This document shows positions 45,038 through 56,340 of a DNA stretch of 64,000 bases, one piece after another. Position numbers and translations under genes: made by a program. How positions within the stretch are numbered: the stretch's first letter is position 1; every line of letters begins with the position of its first letter. This DNA comes from Lepidodermella squamata. Lineage: Eukaryota; Gastrotricha. The notes beneath the pieces are model-generated. The model saw only the letters and a list, made by a program, of their open reading frames with translations. It was not told the origin of the DNA and searched no databases. The stretch covers positions 558,001-622,000 of the forward strand of contig JBLDXI010000017.1 of NCBI GenBank assembly GCA_047495785.1, read 5' to 3'.

Positions 45038-46203
45038 ATGAATTCGAATTTAATGCATGGCTTTTACCTAACCCGTTTATCTCTCTTAATATCCGCCGTA
45101 GTCCTGCTAATTCTGACAACTTCACTGCTGATCGATCGCAGCGATTTGATATGGCAACTCGATTTACAACTCGGTTTACCTAGCCGATTCGATTTATTGA
45201 AGCCGTGTTTTAAATTCAACAAATGCCAGGCTATGCTTGATTGGTACGACGTTGCGCTAACAATGACCGATGATGTTTCGCTAAAATGTGGCCACAAACT
45301 CGCTGTTGGGGCGTTGAATGCTCAGAAAAGATGGGGAGGCCAGGAACCTTATTGGCTGTGTTTAGATCGACCATACCGCATCACACCTGGAAATTGCTTG
45401 GTCTACTCGTTCGGGTAAACATTTGTTAAAAATAGACAAATTTGAAATTTTAGAATTTTAGAAATTTTATAAAATCGAAGTTGAAAAATTTGAAAATTTG
45501 AAATTAAATTTGGCTGATTCTTTTATTTCAATTTATTACAATTTTTACCTAAAATTTAGAATCGAAAAAGACTGGTCATTTGATGACACCATGGCTGAGG
45601 ATTACGGATGCCGAGTTCACTCATTTGATCCGAGGTAAAAATTCCCTAGAAATTTTATTTTAATTAATTTGAAATGGATTTCTAAAGTTTAGAATTCGAT
45701 GCCCATGTCCGTGAAACTGGGGTAAATTTCTACCCCATCGGGTTCTGGCATGCAAATGACCAAATCAAGCCGCCGGCTGTTAATCGCTACGAAAATAAAA
45801 ATCCAAAAATGTGGACCATGAAAAATTTACGCGGAATCACCGAATTTCTCAATAACTCAAATGTAAATTTTACAAAAAATAGTTGAGGTCATGGTTTTTT
45901 TTCGAAAATTTGCAGGAAATGATCGATATTTTGAAACTGGACGTTGAAGAGGCTGAATTTGAAGGCTTGAACCAGGCGATGGACGATGGAATTCTGCAGA
46001 ATAGAGTCGCGACTTTGCTCATTGAATGGCACGTTTTCCCGCAAAACGCGACCGCGGCGAAATTCGAGCGAATTCACGCTATTTATCGGCGATTTCACGA
46101 CGAAACAGGATTCAAAATTTACCACACGCAACGGCGACAACTTGGAAAATTGGCGTTTTTGGTTGTCGAATCGTTAATTAACACCGATTTATATTTGAAA
46201 TAA
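45038..46203 (+). CDS. METTL24/FkbM-like methyltransferase-type type II membrane protein (MT1)
   Basis: Exons 45038–45414, 45560–45634, 45688–45862, 45916–46203 (304 aa). An N-terminal membrane anchor (LLISAVVLLILTTSLLI) precedes a lumenal domain. The domain has EPYWLCLDRPYRITPGNC and YSFG, then DWSFDDTMAEDYGCRVHSFDP, which matches the SAM-binding start of METTL24-type proteins (YSFGxxxDWSFDxxxAxxGCxVxxFDP). It ends with ILKLDVEEAEFEGL, equivalent to the family's LKIDVEGAEW. A Golgi- or ER-facing SAM-dependent transferase is likely; the substrate is unknown. The third acceptor (ctaaag, not the following tttag) was chosen because only it keeps the DAHVRETG frame. AATAAA overlaps the stop codon. 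Confidence 0.82.
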
Positions 46204-46362
46204 ATATTGAAAAAAACATTTTCTTCAATTTTTTTATTACTTGTTTACCGCTGCTCTTTCGAACACGTGATTAAAATCTTGCACGCGTCGAAAGGTTTTT
46301 CGAAAAAAATTGCATTGAATTTCAATTACTTTAGTTTTAAGGTATCTAAAACTTCATTTAAA

Positions 46363-47473
46363 ATGGCTACAAATCGATCCAATTTTCCTAAAATCGCGCT
46401 GATTTTACTTATTATCGGCCTAATTGCGATTACCATCACCCTGATAATCGACCGGCGATTCTACGAAGCTTCCCTGGCTAAATTTTTCCTGAAACCCGAC
46501 GACGACCAACCAATTATAACCCGACGAGATCTGCTGAAGCCTTGCTTGAATAAGGACTGTGAAAATTTGACAACCTGGTACGATGCTGCGTTGAATATGT
46601 CTGATGAAGCGACTCTACGGTGCAGATACAAACGTGGCATTGGCCTGGATGAATCAGCCAAATTGGGCTGGTACGGCCATGAACCCTACTGGCTGTGCTT
46701 TGACAGACCGTTTCGATTGACACCCGGAAATTGTTTGATTTACTCGTTCGGGTCAGTTTATTAAAAATTGAAATTTAATTGAAATTTTAAAAATTCAATT
46801 TCCAATTTTGCAGAGCTTCTCCATCTTGGAGTTTTGAAGATCGCCTGGCTCTGGAGCTCAAGTGCAGTGTTTTCACTTTTGACCCCAGGTAATTCTAGAA
46901 AATTCTAGAAAAAAATATAAAAAAATGAAATTTCGGAACTTTTTTCCGATTTTTTTAGTCAAAGCCAAGACGCTCATATTCGTCAGGAAAGTGGGGTTCG
47001 GGTAATTCCGATCGGCCTCGGAGTTCAGGACCGAGTCATCCAAGTTCACAATGCGATAAATGCCTCGACATGGACTCAAGTTTTCAAATCAATGAAGGGA
47101 ATCCTCGAATTCAACGGCGATCAAAATGTAAATAAAAAATTCCGCTTTGATTTGTTTTTTTTTCAATTTTTTTCCCCAGGAAATTATCGATGTGATGAAA
47201 ATCACAATTGGCCTGTCGGAATCTGACACTCGGGCCGAGGCGTTGACTGCAGCTTTAGATGACGGGCTTCTGCAGAAGCAAGTCGCGACGCTGTTGATAG
47301 ATTGGCACTTGTACAAATGGCAGAAGGATTTTGAGACTATTGAAACTATGACAGCCGCCTATCGCCGTCTACATGACTCGACCGGGTTCAGGTCGTTCAA
47401 CATCCAAACTCGCCAACATCACAACGCCTTCATTATTTCTGAGTCTATGATTAACACTGACCTTTACAAGTGA
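46363..47473 (+). CDS. METTL24/FkbM-like type II membrane protein with altered motif (MT2)
   Basis: Exons 46363–46751, 46814–46888, 46959–47127, 47180–47473 (308 aa), intron positions identical to MT1. Membrane anchor IALILLIIGLIAITITLII, then HEPYWLCFDRPFRLTPGNC, YSFG, WSFEDRLALELKCSVFTFDP. The motif equivalent to LKLDVEEAE in MT1 reads MKITIGLSES, losing the conserved Asp and Glu, so catalysis may be impaired or changed. Starts 159 bp after MT1's stop; an in-frame extension upstream exists but the ATG right before the anchor fits MT1. Confidence 0.8.
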
Positions 47474-47694
47474 CACAAATTATTCGCAGGTTATTTATGG
47501 GTCGAATAAAAAATAAAATAATTTGAAGGTGTAATTGTTGATTTTTTCGCCGGAAATAAACTGACTAAATGAGAGTGCACACCTTGGATTTAGGGTTCCA
47601 GCGCTAAATTACACCAAGTTAGAACTTTCGGATTTTCTAGGTCACATTTGTGTCTCGATTTTTTAAACGTTGAGAACATTTTAAATTTTTTTAA

Positions 47695-47873
47695 ACGTTA
47701 CTTTTGGGATTAAAAAGTCCTGAGAAATTTGGTCCAACAGGGTATAATACCGAAAATTACCGAACCAGTTACCATCGGGGTTTCCTGGGTCTTCTCCGGT
47801 GAATTTAAACAAATTAGTTGAATTTCGTGCAAACAGCTGCAACAACAACTCGTTGCGCTACTTTTGGGACACA
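47695..47873. mobile_element. MITE family A, copy 4 (internally deleted)
   Basis: About 180 bp with ttacttttgggat and ctacttttgggaca near the ends and the internal aaaattaccgaaccagttac block of copies 1 and 3, followed by ttctccggtgaattt. Shorter than the roughly 350-bp copies, so internally deleted. Confidence 0.55.
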
Positions 47874-47924
47874 CAAATTTAAATTTAAATTTTTTTTATT
47901 ATCTTACCGCCTAGCCGATAGATC

Positions 47925-48050
47925 TCACTAGTAGACGCATTTTTCGCTATCAGCGGTCAATTTACGAATTACACCTCAGCCTGCCGAGTCGATATCGATT
48001 TCCGATATCGATTTACGGTACCGATTTTATAAATCAGTGATGTTCGTGAT
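47925..48050. repeat. Dispersed repeat B, copy 3 (reverse orientation)
   Basis: Carries tttttcgctatcagcggtca, gtcgatatcgatttccgata and ttttataaatcagtgatg, the reverse complement of the 14398–14510 block with moderate divergence. Confidence 0.5.
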
Positions 48051-48505
48051 TGTCGCAGTTTGGGAATTCAGCATAAAAATAGTCAAAGGTAGCTAAAATG
48101 AAAAATCCCAAGAGGCATCAGTATCGATCAAGAAAGGAACAAAACCGGAAAAACTTGTTGCTAGTACCTCAAAATTTAGCTTTGCACATATTCAGGCCCT
48201 TGATTAAAATTAAATGCACGAAAAGTGAAGCCTAGCTTTGAAACAAAATTTAGTTTTTGTTGGAATGTGTCCCTCGAAGTGTCGCACTAAATGGTATAAT
48301 CGAAAAAAAGCGCTTAAGGGAGCTTCTTAATTAATTCGATACTACCACGCCTGCCCCGCACCTAATGATTTATTCACGCGAAAAATTGCCAGGCGAATAG
48401 ATACGTCGAAGTCAATTATTTGCTAGCACTCGAACTCTATTCACAACGGAGTCATTTTTGGCTATCAACGTTGATGTGCGGGTATTATTATTTTGTAGGC
48501 ACCCT

Positions 48506-51104
48506 ATGGATACTTCAAAAGCTCAATTCCTAATTGCTATAATTTTGTTGTCAAATGTTATTTTGCAACCGATTTCAACGCAAATCATCGTGAACAAATC
48601 ATTTATTGAAAGGCCGGCTGTACTCTTAGCTGGCAGTCTCGCTTTTGAGGTTGAACCTCTTCCGGCCGAATATCAGCCATATCGTCAGTCGGTTGATACC
48701 GAAGCTGAGCACGAGGGCGATAAAGCAGTCCTGGTTCTCAGCTCGAAAGGTCTTTATTCACCGCCGAAGGAAGATGACGATGCGTCATTGAAAGTTTTAT
48801 TCCGCTATCTCAGCGAGCAGTACTACGACAAACGAATTCGACCGAGATACAGAGGTATCACAGCGTTTTAACAAATTTCAAATAAAATTTCTGAATTTTG
48901 AAATGCTGATCTCATTTCGAAATTGCTAAATTTAATTATTATTATTTTTTTGAGTATAGCCGAAACGCAGGGTACTTTGGGGCAGGAACTTCTGGACAGG
49001 CAGGAATTTTTTTGAATAGAATTCTTTGTCTCTCACCTTTGACAGCGTGATTTGAGCCAAAATTAATTTTTCAGAAAAATTATACAAGCCGCACGACTTG
49101 GTTAGCAAAGGCTTGTTAATATTAGGAAAATAGGGGAAATCATGAAATATTCATGTTCTGCGTACCCTGTACCCTCTGGCCTTACCTGGGGCCTAACCTG
49201 GGGCCTTGGGGGGCTCTCTAATAGATAAATGAATCCATTTTTATCGATTTTAAATATTTTAGAAAAATACTCAGTTGAGAGCTTGAATTGCTCATTAGGC
49301 ATGCATTAGAATTGGTTTAATGACGACATTGCTCCAAGAATGAATAATTCAAAGGCCGAATGACCTAGTTCGACTGACTGTTGACCTAAATAGCATGCTG
49401 AATGGCTAGTGACCTAAATATATTGCCCAGTCCCATTTGACCCAGTCACAGGGATAAAAAGAGTTTATTTTTATCTTGCAATTTAAACTCAAATTTATTT
49501 TCAAATTTTCGAGGGTAAAGTTCGAACATCGAAACCCAAAACACAAATACAAAAAGTAACGAAATTCCCAATGAAGTTGTAGGCAAAAATTCAAAAATTC
49601 AAATATGATATGTAGAGACGAGGAATGAAAGTTTGATCTTTTTAATTTCCAGTAAATTTTTTTCAAATTCAGGCAAGCCCGTCATTGTCGCATGTTCAAT
49701 CTACATCGGTAGCATAAGTTCAGTTTCGGAGCGTGATTTCGACTACACAATCGATTTCTACCTTCGCCAATTCTGGGACGACAACAGGCTAGCCTGGAAT
49801 TCTACACAAAATGACGACGTTACTATAGCGGCCGGCTACAACGAAGGTAGTGACCTGATGACCTAAAAAAACTCATGAGTTTGTATGAAAAAAATCAGTA
49901 ATTTGGCAGCCTGATACGTATTTCGAGAACGCCAAAGTCGCGAGTTTTCACGCGGTAACTCAAACCAACGCCTTCCTTCGAATTTCGCCCCATGGCCATA
50001 TTCGGCTAAGTATCCGGTTAACTGTCACAGCTTCATGTGCAATGGTAGAGAATTAAAAACTGTCAAAATTTTGATTAAATAAAGTTCGTAAAATATTAGG
50101 ATTTCAAGCACTTCCCAATGGACCATCAGAAGTGCTCACTGATAATTCGATCCTTTTCCCAGACCTCGAATAACATCGTCTACGTTTGGTATCGATCTAA
50201 GGACAACAGCGGCAAAAGATCGCCGTTCGTCATCGCTAAAAATGCGATTGCTTACGAGGCCAATGTCAGCTCGTTGGCTAATCTTGTCGTCACAGGATTC
50301 AGGTTATCCGAAAAATTTTACACGAGTCACGATGGTAGGAATTTTTTTAAATTAAATTATTTTCACCTGATTGATTTTCCGAATATAGGGACTAACCACT
50401 CGCTGTTGATCATGGATATTTATTTCTCGAGAAATCTTGGATTTTACGTGATTCAAGCTTACCTACCTTCATCCCTAATGGTTGTCTGTTCTTGGATCAC
50501 TTTTTGGCTACCTCGAGGTTCAATACCCGCTCGTGTCACCCTGGGTGCCAATACAGTCCTAGCCCTGATCACCCTTAATCAAGAACACATCTCACTGCCC
50601 AAAATTTCATACGTTAAAGGTTAAATTAAATTTCAAAATATTGAATATTTTGATTGGTTGATTTCAGCCATGGATGTGTATTTATTAACTTGCCTGTTGC
50701 TTTGCCTCGTTGAATTTCTCGTGCTGTCCCTGACGCTGAAATCAAGAGAGGCTAAACGATTGTCAGCAATGAGATTCCTAGAACGGTCTGCTTTCCTAGG
50801 GCTGCACAAATTCAACGCAGCATCACCTCAGGATGAGCAGATGGACGAATTTTCTTCAACTTGGTTTCCAGGTCTCAAGGTCAGAATTTTTCTGTAATTT
50901 CTGTAATTATCGGAATATTCATATAATTTATAGGATGAGACGTTTATTTTGAGTGCCGATACCGTGAAATCGAGGGTTAACATGGCTTCTCGAGGCATTT
51001 TTCCGCTGATTTTTCTTGTTTTTAACATCTGCTATTGGCATCACTATATCATTGTCCATCACGACGACGATGAAGACGATCCTGGCTACATCAAATGCTT
51101 ATAA
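48506..51104 (+). CDS. Cys-loop ligand-gated chloride channel subunit (GABA-A/glycine-like) 1
   Basis: Seven exons in phase: 48506–48854, 49673–49846, 49899–50044, 50100–50334, 50389–50619, 50668–50879, 50934–51104 (505 aa). Signal peptide, then an extracellular domain with YYDKRIRPRYRGKP and FDYTIDFYLRQFWDDNRLAW. The Cys-loop CAMDFKHFPMDHQKC has the exact 13-residue gap. Then M1; an M2 preceded by IPAR, the Pro-Ala-Arg signature of anion selectivity; M3 (AMDVYLLTCLLLC); a short loop; and M4 (GIFPLIFLVFNICYW). Likely a GABA-, glycine- or amine-gated Cl- channel of nerve or muscle; the ligand is not assignable. Intron 4 (54 bp) is stop-free and in frame, so retention would only add 18 residues. 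AATAAA overlaps the stop. Confidence 0.87.
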
Positions 51105-52338
51105 TAAAGTGTTTCTTAGTCTCTTCGATTGGAACTATGATGTTTGACTATGGTTGCTGTGATTTGATGAGATTAAAAATATCAAAAGAAATATAAATAA
51201 GCAATAAAATCAAAATTAGGCTATTATTTATCAAAAAAATGACGTTGAGTTTTCGCTTCGAACGACGCCGCAAATGAAGATTTTAGATATTATATTACAG
51301 GGTGGCCAAAAAATTCATATATTCTTCAGTTGCTTGGGCTTTCGATTTTTTCATCAGTGAATTTCTCTGTTTTCAGTTTTAAACAATGGGGTGAAAATAA
51401 GCAGATGGGCAGGTTGCTGACGCTAAGTTGCTGATGAAAAGCTAAATTCGCATAGGTGGCAAGGGAGATCAGGTGCGGCTGATGTAAATTGACACCTGGC
51501 TCTGATGAAAAAACATTTTATGCTGATTAGCACATGTGCAACATTTTGACGCTATGATGAAAAGCAATATTTATCGGTTCATGAAAAAGTATCCCCCGTT
51601 GCGCGCAGATTATTCAAGTGTTCTCCAGAGGTTTTAGGCGCATAATTTCCTGATTACCTAATATACTAATATTATTGCTGAGCCAAGGGATAATAATATT
51701 ATCCATGACCTAATTTTGTCCGATAATGAATTATTAAAACCATATTAGGAAAATATAGCCGTATTTCTGAAATTTTTCAGTTTTTGTCCTATCCTATATC
51801 ACTTTTCCGCCACCTTAAAACACGCCTTGACAGGATTACAGCGCGTTTCAAATCCAATTTTCACGCCTTATTAGCCGCGAATACTACATCCGGCTATATT
51901 CCTATAAATAAGTAAAAAATACAATATAACATCCTCCCTTTGCAAGAATATAATGAAGCAGTATAAAATATACTCCTTTCCTTGTTCTTACAAACAATTT
52001 TCCGTACGTTTGCCGGGCTTGTTTAAAACACCGAAAAATGTTTACTTGTCATTCCTTACAATTAGATTTAGCCAAATTGCAAGTGGAAAATTATATTTTC
52101 TCATCTCGAGCCATTTTTGATCTAAAAATCGGAAAAACAACTTAATAAATAATTCTGTCACCCACCTTAATAATGTGTCATCGATATGTTATTTACATCA
52201 AGTGTAGATGATAATAATCATTAATCAACGCTTCTTGATCGATCAATTTATTAGCCGCTATCAATTTTCAACAGCGTAAACAAACTGCGTAAACAGCATG
52301 ATATCCGGAAATCGCGCGAAAAAATATAGCAAATAAAA
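51105..52338. other. Intergenic region between channel genes
   Basis: AT-rich. A TATA-like TATAAAATA at 51962–51970 lies 369 bp before the channel 2 start; its role is uncertain. No gene seen. Confidence 0.45.
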
Positions 52339-55221
52339 ATGGCGATTTTTTTCGCAATTTTTTCGAATTTTTTCGCAATGGCAATGGCTCAACATTTCGA
52401 AACGACTGGCTCACCTATGATGGTCGACACCCGTCTCGCGTCACCCATGGTGTCCAGCGGTTTACTCAACGACATAACCGACTCGGATTTGTTTGAATAC
52501 AGCTTTTACACGAGTCGAAATGCACCGAAAGATGGCGATTTGAACATACGATTCGTCCAACCGACGAGCGAGCCGGTTATTACGAAAAATCGAGATAAAA
52601 GTGTCGAAAATATTCGACTGTCCACGCCTGGTGTTGAGGCTAAAACCGTTCAATACACCCATTCACGAGAGGATCCTATTGAGAGTGATAATCGGGCGAA
52701 AACATTGCCTGTCATTGATATCAGTCGAATGTTGGATCGGGAACTTATGGTCTCGGAAGAGGGCGAGGTGAAATTTCCGAATATTACCCAGTTTTTTCTA
52801 CGTCTCGCTAAAAGTGGCTACGATCCGAGGGTTAGGCCTCAGTTTGGCGTGGACCCTGTCGTGGTTACCTGTTCCCTATTCATCACGAGTATCAACAGCA
52901 TTTCCGAGTCGGATATGGATTTCACGGTAGATTTCTACTTCCGGCAAACTTGGACTGATTATCGGCTGAGCTGGGAAATCGGCCATCAGGAAGACTTGTT
53001 AGAGGAAGCAATCACCCTATCTGGAAAATATTTCAATGGTAATTATAAACAAATTTCTTTAACTATTGATGAAATATTATTTTTATGTAGCGCTATGGCG
53101 GCCAGATACATTTTTTGTCAACGAAAAATCGGCATTTTTCCACATTGTCACTGGGTTCAATTCTTTTGTTCGTATAATGCCGGATGGTCACGTGACTCAA
53201 AGCATGCGAATTACTGTCAAAGCAGGGTGTTCCATGCATTTCAAATTTTATCCCGTAATTTTCATTGATTTCTTTTTTTCAAAAAAAAATAATTTTTAAT
53301 TTTGCTTTTCAGCTCGATCGCCAGCAATGTCCGCTTTACAGTGAGTGATTTTTCATTATTTTTAGTAATTTTTCCATCGTTCGGGCTTCCAGCACTTCCA
53401 GCAGATTTTCGATTTTCACCTTGAATCCGAATTTTTTATACGGAATGACTGCTCGTACATATATATGTACGCGATTTTTGCTGCTCGTACATATGATATG
53501 TACGAGATTTTGGCTGCTCGTACATATATATGTACGAGATTTTTGCTAGTCGTACATATATTCGAATGAAAACTTGGAATTTCAGCCAATTACTCAATTT
53601 CAATCCGGGCGAGTTAATTTTTTGAGGGCAAATGCCTCTAACAGGGTTCCACACACCTGCAAATTTTTACATGCCCATCGGTTATGGTTCCTGACATTAC
53701 CGACTTCGGGTAATTTCGGGTTTCAGGGTGGCTAATAATGGGTATTCACCCTATACATGCCAAACTTTGAGGGAAGGTTGGTCACGCCTCGATGCACATA
53801 TGGTTAAAATTTGGAAAATTTGCGATCTAAATTGATTAATCCAAATAATTTCAAAGTTCAGCAGAAATATTTTTGAAACATATGTACGACTAGCAAAAAT
53901 CTCGTACATATATATGTACGAGCAGCCAAAATCTCGTACATATCATATGTACGAGCAGCAAAAATCGCGTACATATATATGTACGAGCAGGGTCACTCTT
54001 TTTTATAATCAAACCTAACCTTCATTAATCTCGATAGAAAAAGGGCTAAAATCGTGAAAATCAAAATCGGAAAATCAAATCTAGGACTCATAAATTTAGG
54101 TACAAAACCTCAACTTCAGTGGTCCAAAAAATTAGACCTCGTGGAATTTTTTCCAAATTTTTTGTATTTCCAAAAATCAGCTTAATCTATTTCGTCTTCA
54201 ATTTTTTCAATTCTATCTTCAATTTTAAAATAATTTCAAAATTTGATTTTCTCTAATTTAGTTGAATCATTTTCAATGCCCTTCGATCACCTTCGTTACA
54301 AATGGGTCGGTTCGAAAGGCGATGGCAGTGGTACAACAGCAAGTAAGGACGCTGTCGCGTTCAGCGAAGAAGCAGCCGGCTTTTTACATTTCAAACTCAA
54401 CGGTTATCGAACAATTGGATCGTGGGCTGTTCGCGAAGACGGCTACAACCATTCGCGGTTGCAATTTGAAATCTACCTTGAGCGCAATATCGGCTATTAC
54501 CTCATTCAAATCTACATGCCAGCAGCTATGATTGTCATTATTTCTTGGATTTCGTTCTGGATTCCGCGAAATTCGGCCCCGGCTAGGGTCAGTTTAGGTG
54601 TGACTACTATCCTTACAATGGTCACTTTTACCAGGTGATAGCAATTAATCTTTTTGTATTTCATAAATCTATTATTTTTCGTAGTATGGGAGCAAAAGCT
54701 GGCCTGCCTAATATTTCTTACCTCAAAGCTATGGATATATATTTGGCCGCGTCTTTCTTCATGGTTTTCTTCGCTTTGATCGAGTACGCTGTCGTCAGTT
54801 ATGCAGGTAAAAATTTAATGAAAAGCCCTCCTTAACATTTTTTTAATACATTATTCTTTTTTCAGAAAAACAAGCGTCAAGAGCGCCAGCTCTAGGCCGA
54901 CTTTTGGCGTCTTCCCTCAACAGCATCAGTCTCAACAGCATTGGACATTCAAAATTCAAATCTCGGACAAGGTTAGATAGCGACGCAAGTTCGATACACT
55001 CTTATGGCCGGCGGCAGACGGTTATGGTGCTGACAAATGACGATTCAATGACATGCGAGTGTTCGGTTGAACCGTCTCTGCCAAGCCGAATCGAATGGAC
55101 ATCTCGATTCGCCTTTCCTGGATTTTTTATTCTGTTCAACCTATTTTATTGGCTGTATTTTGTCAACAAAGTCGCTAGTGAAGATCGACGCAGTACTGAC
55201 GCTGGCTTTATAGCTATGTAA
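52339..55221 (+). CDS. Cys-loop ligand-gated chloride channel subunit (GABA-A/glycine-like) 2
   Basis: Six exons: 52339–53038, 53091–53254, 53313–53340 (28 bp), 54262–54634, 54685–54806, 54866–55221 (580 aa). The signal peptide precedes an unusually long, poorly conserved N-terminal region (about 150 residues) before [13 protein letters not shown]. Cys-loop [15 protein letters not shown] (13-residue gap) is split across exons 2 and 3. The M1–M2 linker SAPARVSLG again predicts anion selectivity. M3 [20 protein letters not shown]3–M4 loop Ser/Arg-rich; M4 [17 protein letters not shown]. Tandem paralogue of channel 1 with some shared intron positions. Intron 3 (921 bp) contains a perfect 111-bp inverted repeat. 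Confidence 0.87.
53449..53990. mobile_element. Foldback element with perfect 111-bp inverted arms
   Basis: 53449–53559 and 53880–53990 are exact reverse complements. Each arm is about three and a half tandem units of roughly 37 bp, and each unit contains its own palindrome cgtacatatatatgtacg or cgtacatatgatatgtacg. The 320-bp spacer has no reading frame of note. It lies within intron 3 of channel 2. Confidence 0.85.
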
Positions 55222-55450
55222 AATTTATTAAAAAAAAATAAAAATGTCTAAAAATAAATTATTTGCAAACATGATTTTTCGTTATAACTTGACCTGGTTT
55301 TGTGACCTGGCTAGCCGGCAGGCCGGGCCATCAATTTAAAGTAGGCCACGCACTGATCGACATTTCGACTGCTGGTCTAGGTAATAAAATTCAGCCGTGT
55401 TGAAGGCCCTGTAAAGCATTCTGCGACCTATAAAGCTTATTTCCAGGTTG

Positions 55451-56201
55451 ATGGATACCTCTGAAATTAAAGCCTCAGCCGAACAGGCCAATTTACCGGT
55501 GATCGGTCCTTTGGATTTAACACCGTTCCGGGTTCACAAGACGCCGATATTTCCTCGGCAATTTATTGACGGCCTCACCTTCCCGCCTAATTATTGGCAA
55601 AATTTTTACCCGTGAGTTATTTATGAGCGGGATTATTTTTGTCATTGTTCTAATTTTCAGTCATTTTTCGTCGAATTTGAGCCAGTACCCTGCTATCGAT
55701 CCAAATAATCCGCAATACTTTGAGACAGCAAATTTCCCCGTATTCCCGTGTGACCAATGCAAATCTGAGTTTTCGTCCAGGCGGTCGCTGACCAATCACC
55801 TAGTCAAATCAAAAACCTGCCCAGCTGCCTTGGTGTACCAAAATCGATTCGCGAGATCGGACCCGGTTCTACCACCTGAACGGTACCAATGCACCCATTG
55901 CCCGGCCTCGTTTCTAGTCCGAGGCAACTTGAAACGTCATGAGTCCTGTTTCCACGCTGCCCCGGCTGATGCACCTACAGTCCCGCCAAGACGAGGCTCG
56001 CCGAGTAACCAGTGCAATTTCTGCCCTCGGGCTTACGCTACGGCCCACTACCTTCGACGACACGAGGCGCTGTACCACGGTAACAACACGATAAAATCGT
56101 ACGAAAAGCCTAAAATTGGATGCGAGTTCTGCCCGGAGAAATTTCTGAACGATTTCGCGTTGGCTAATCACGTCAGGTGGACCCATTTCCAAAAGAAATA
56201 A
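55451..56201 (+). CDS. Zinc-finger protein mixing C2HC and C2H2 fingers (ZF4)
   Basis: Exons 55451–55611 and 55661–56201 (233 aa). N-terminal IGPLDLTPF resembles a PxDLS-type corepressor motif. Then one C2HC family finger (CDQC…HLVKSKTC followed by PAALVYQN), followed by three conventional C2H2 fingers (CTHC…HESCFH, CNFC…HEALYH, CEFC…HVRWTH). Likely nuclear DNA-binding regulator. The finger plus CxxAxxYQ helix is the family trait seen in ZF1, ZF2 and ZF5. Its 3' end converges on the next gene with a 139-bp gap. Confidence 0.78.
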
Positions 56202-56340
56202 TCGATTAAACATGTTTCAATCTTCTTATTATTCGGGACTGTAACTTTTTGAGCAAAATAAAACTGTCAATATTTTATTCGAATTTTCAAATAATTTCAA
56301 ATAAATTTTCAAATCATCAAATTTTTCAAATAATTTCTCA

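Larger units (their letters stand above)
47474..48505. other. Intergenic region with repeats
   Basis: Contains MITE family A copy 4 and repeat B copy 3 (listed separately). Remaining sequence has no recognised gene. Confidence 0.5.

Noticed and set aside
53449-53990. CRISPR-like array of regular palindromic units
   Set aside because: Units are contiguous without unique spacers, arranged as two inverted arms in a eukaryotic intron.
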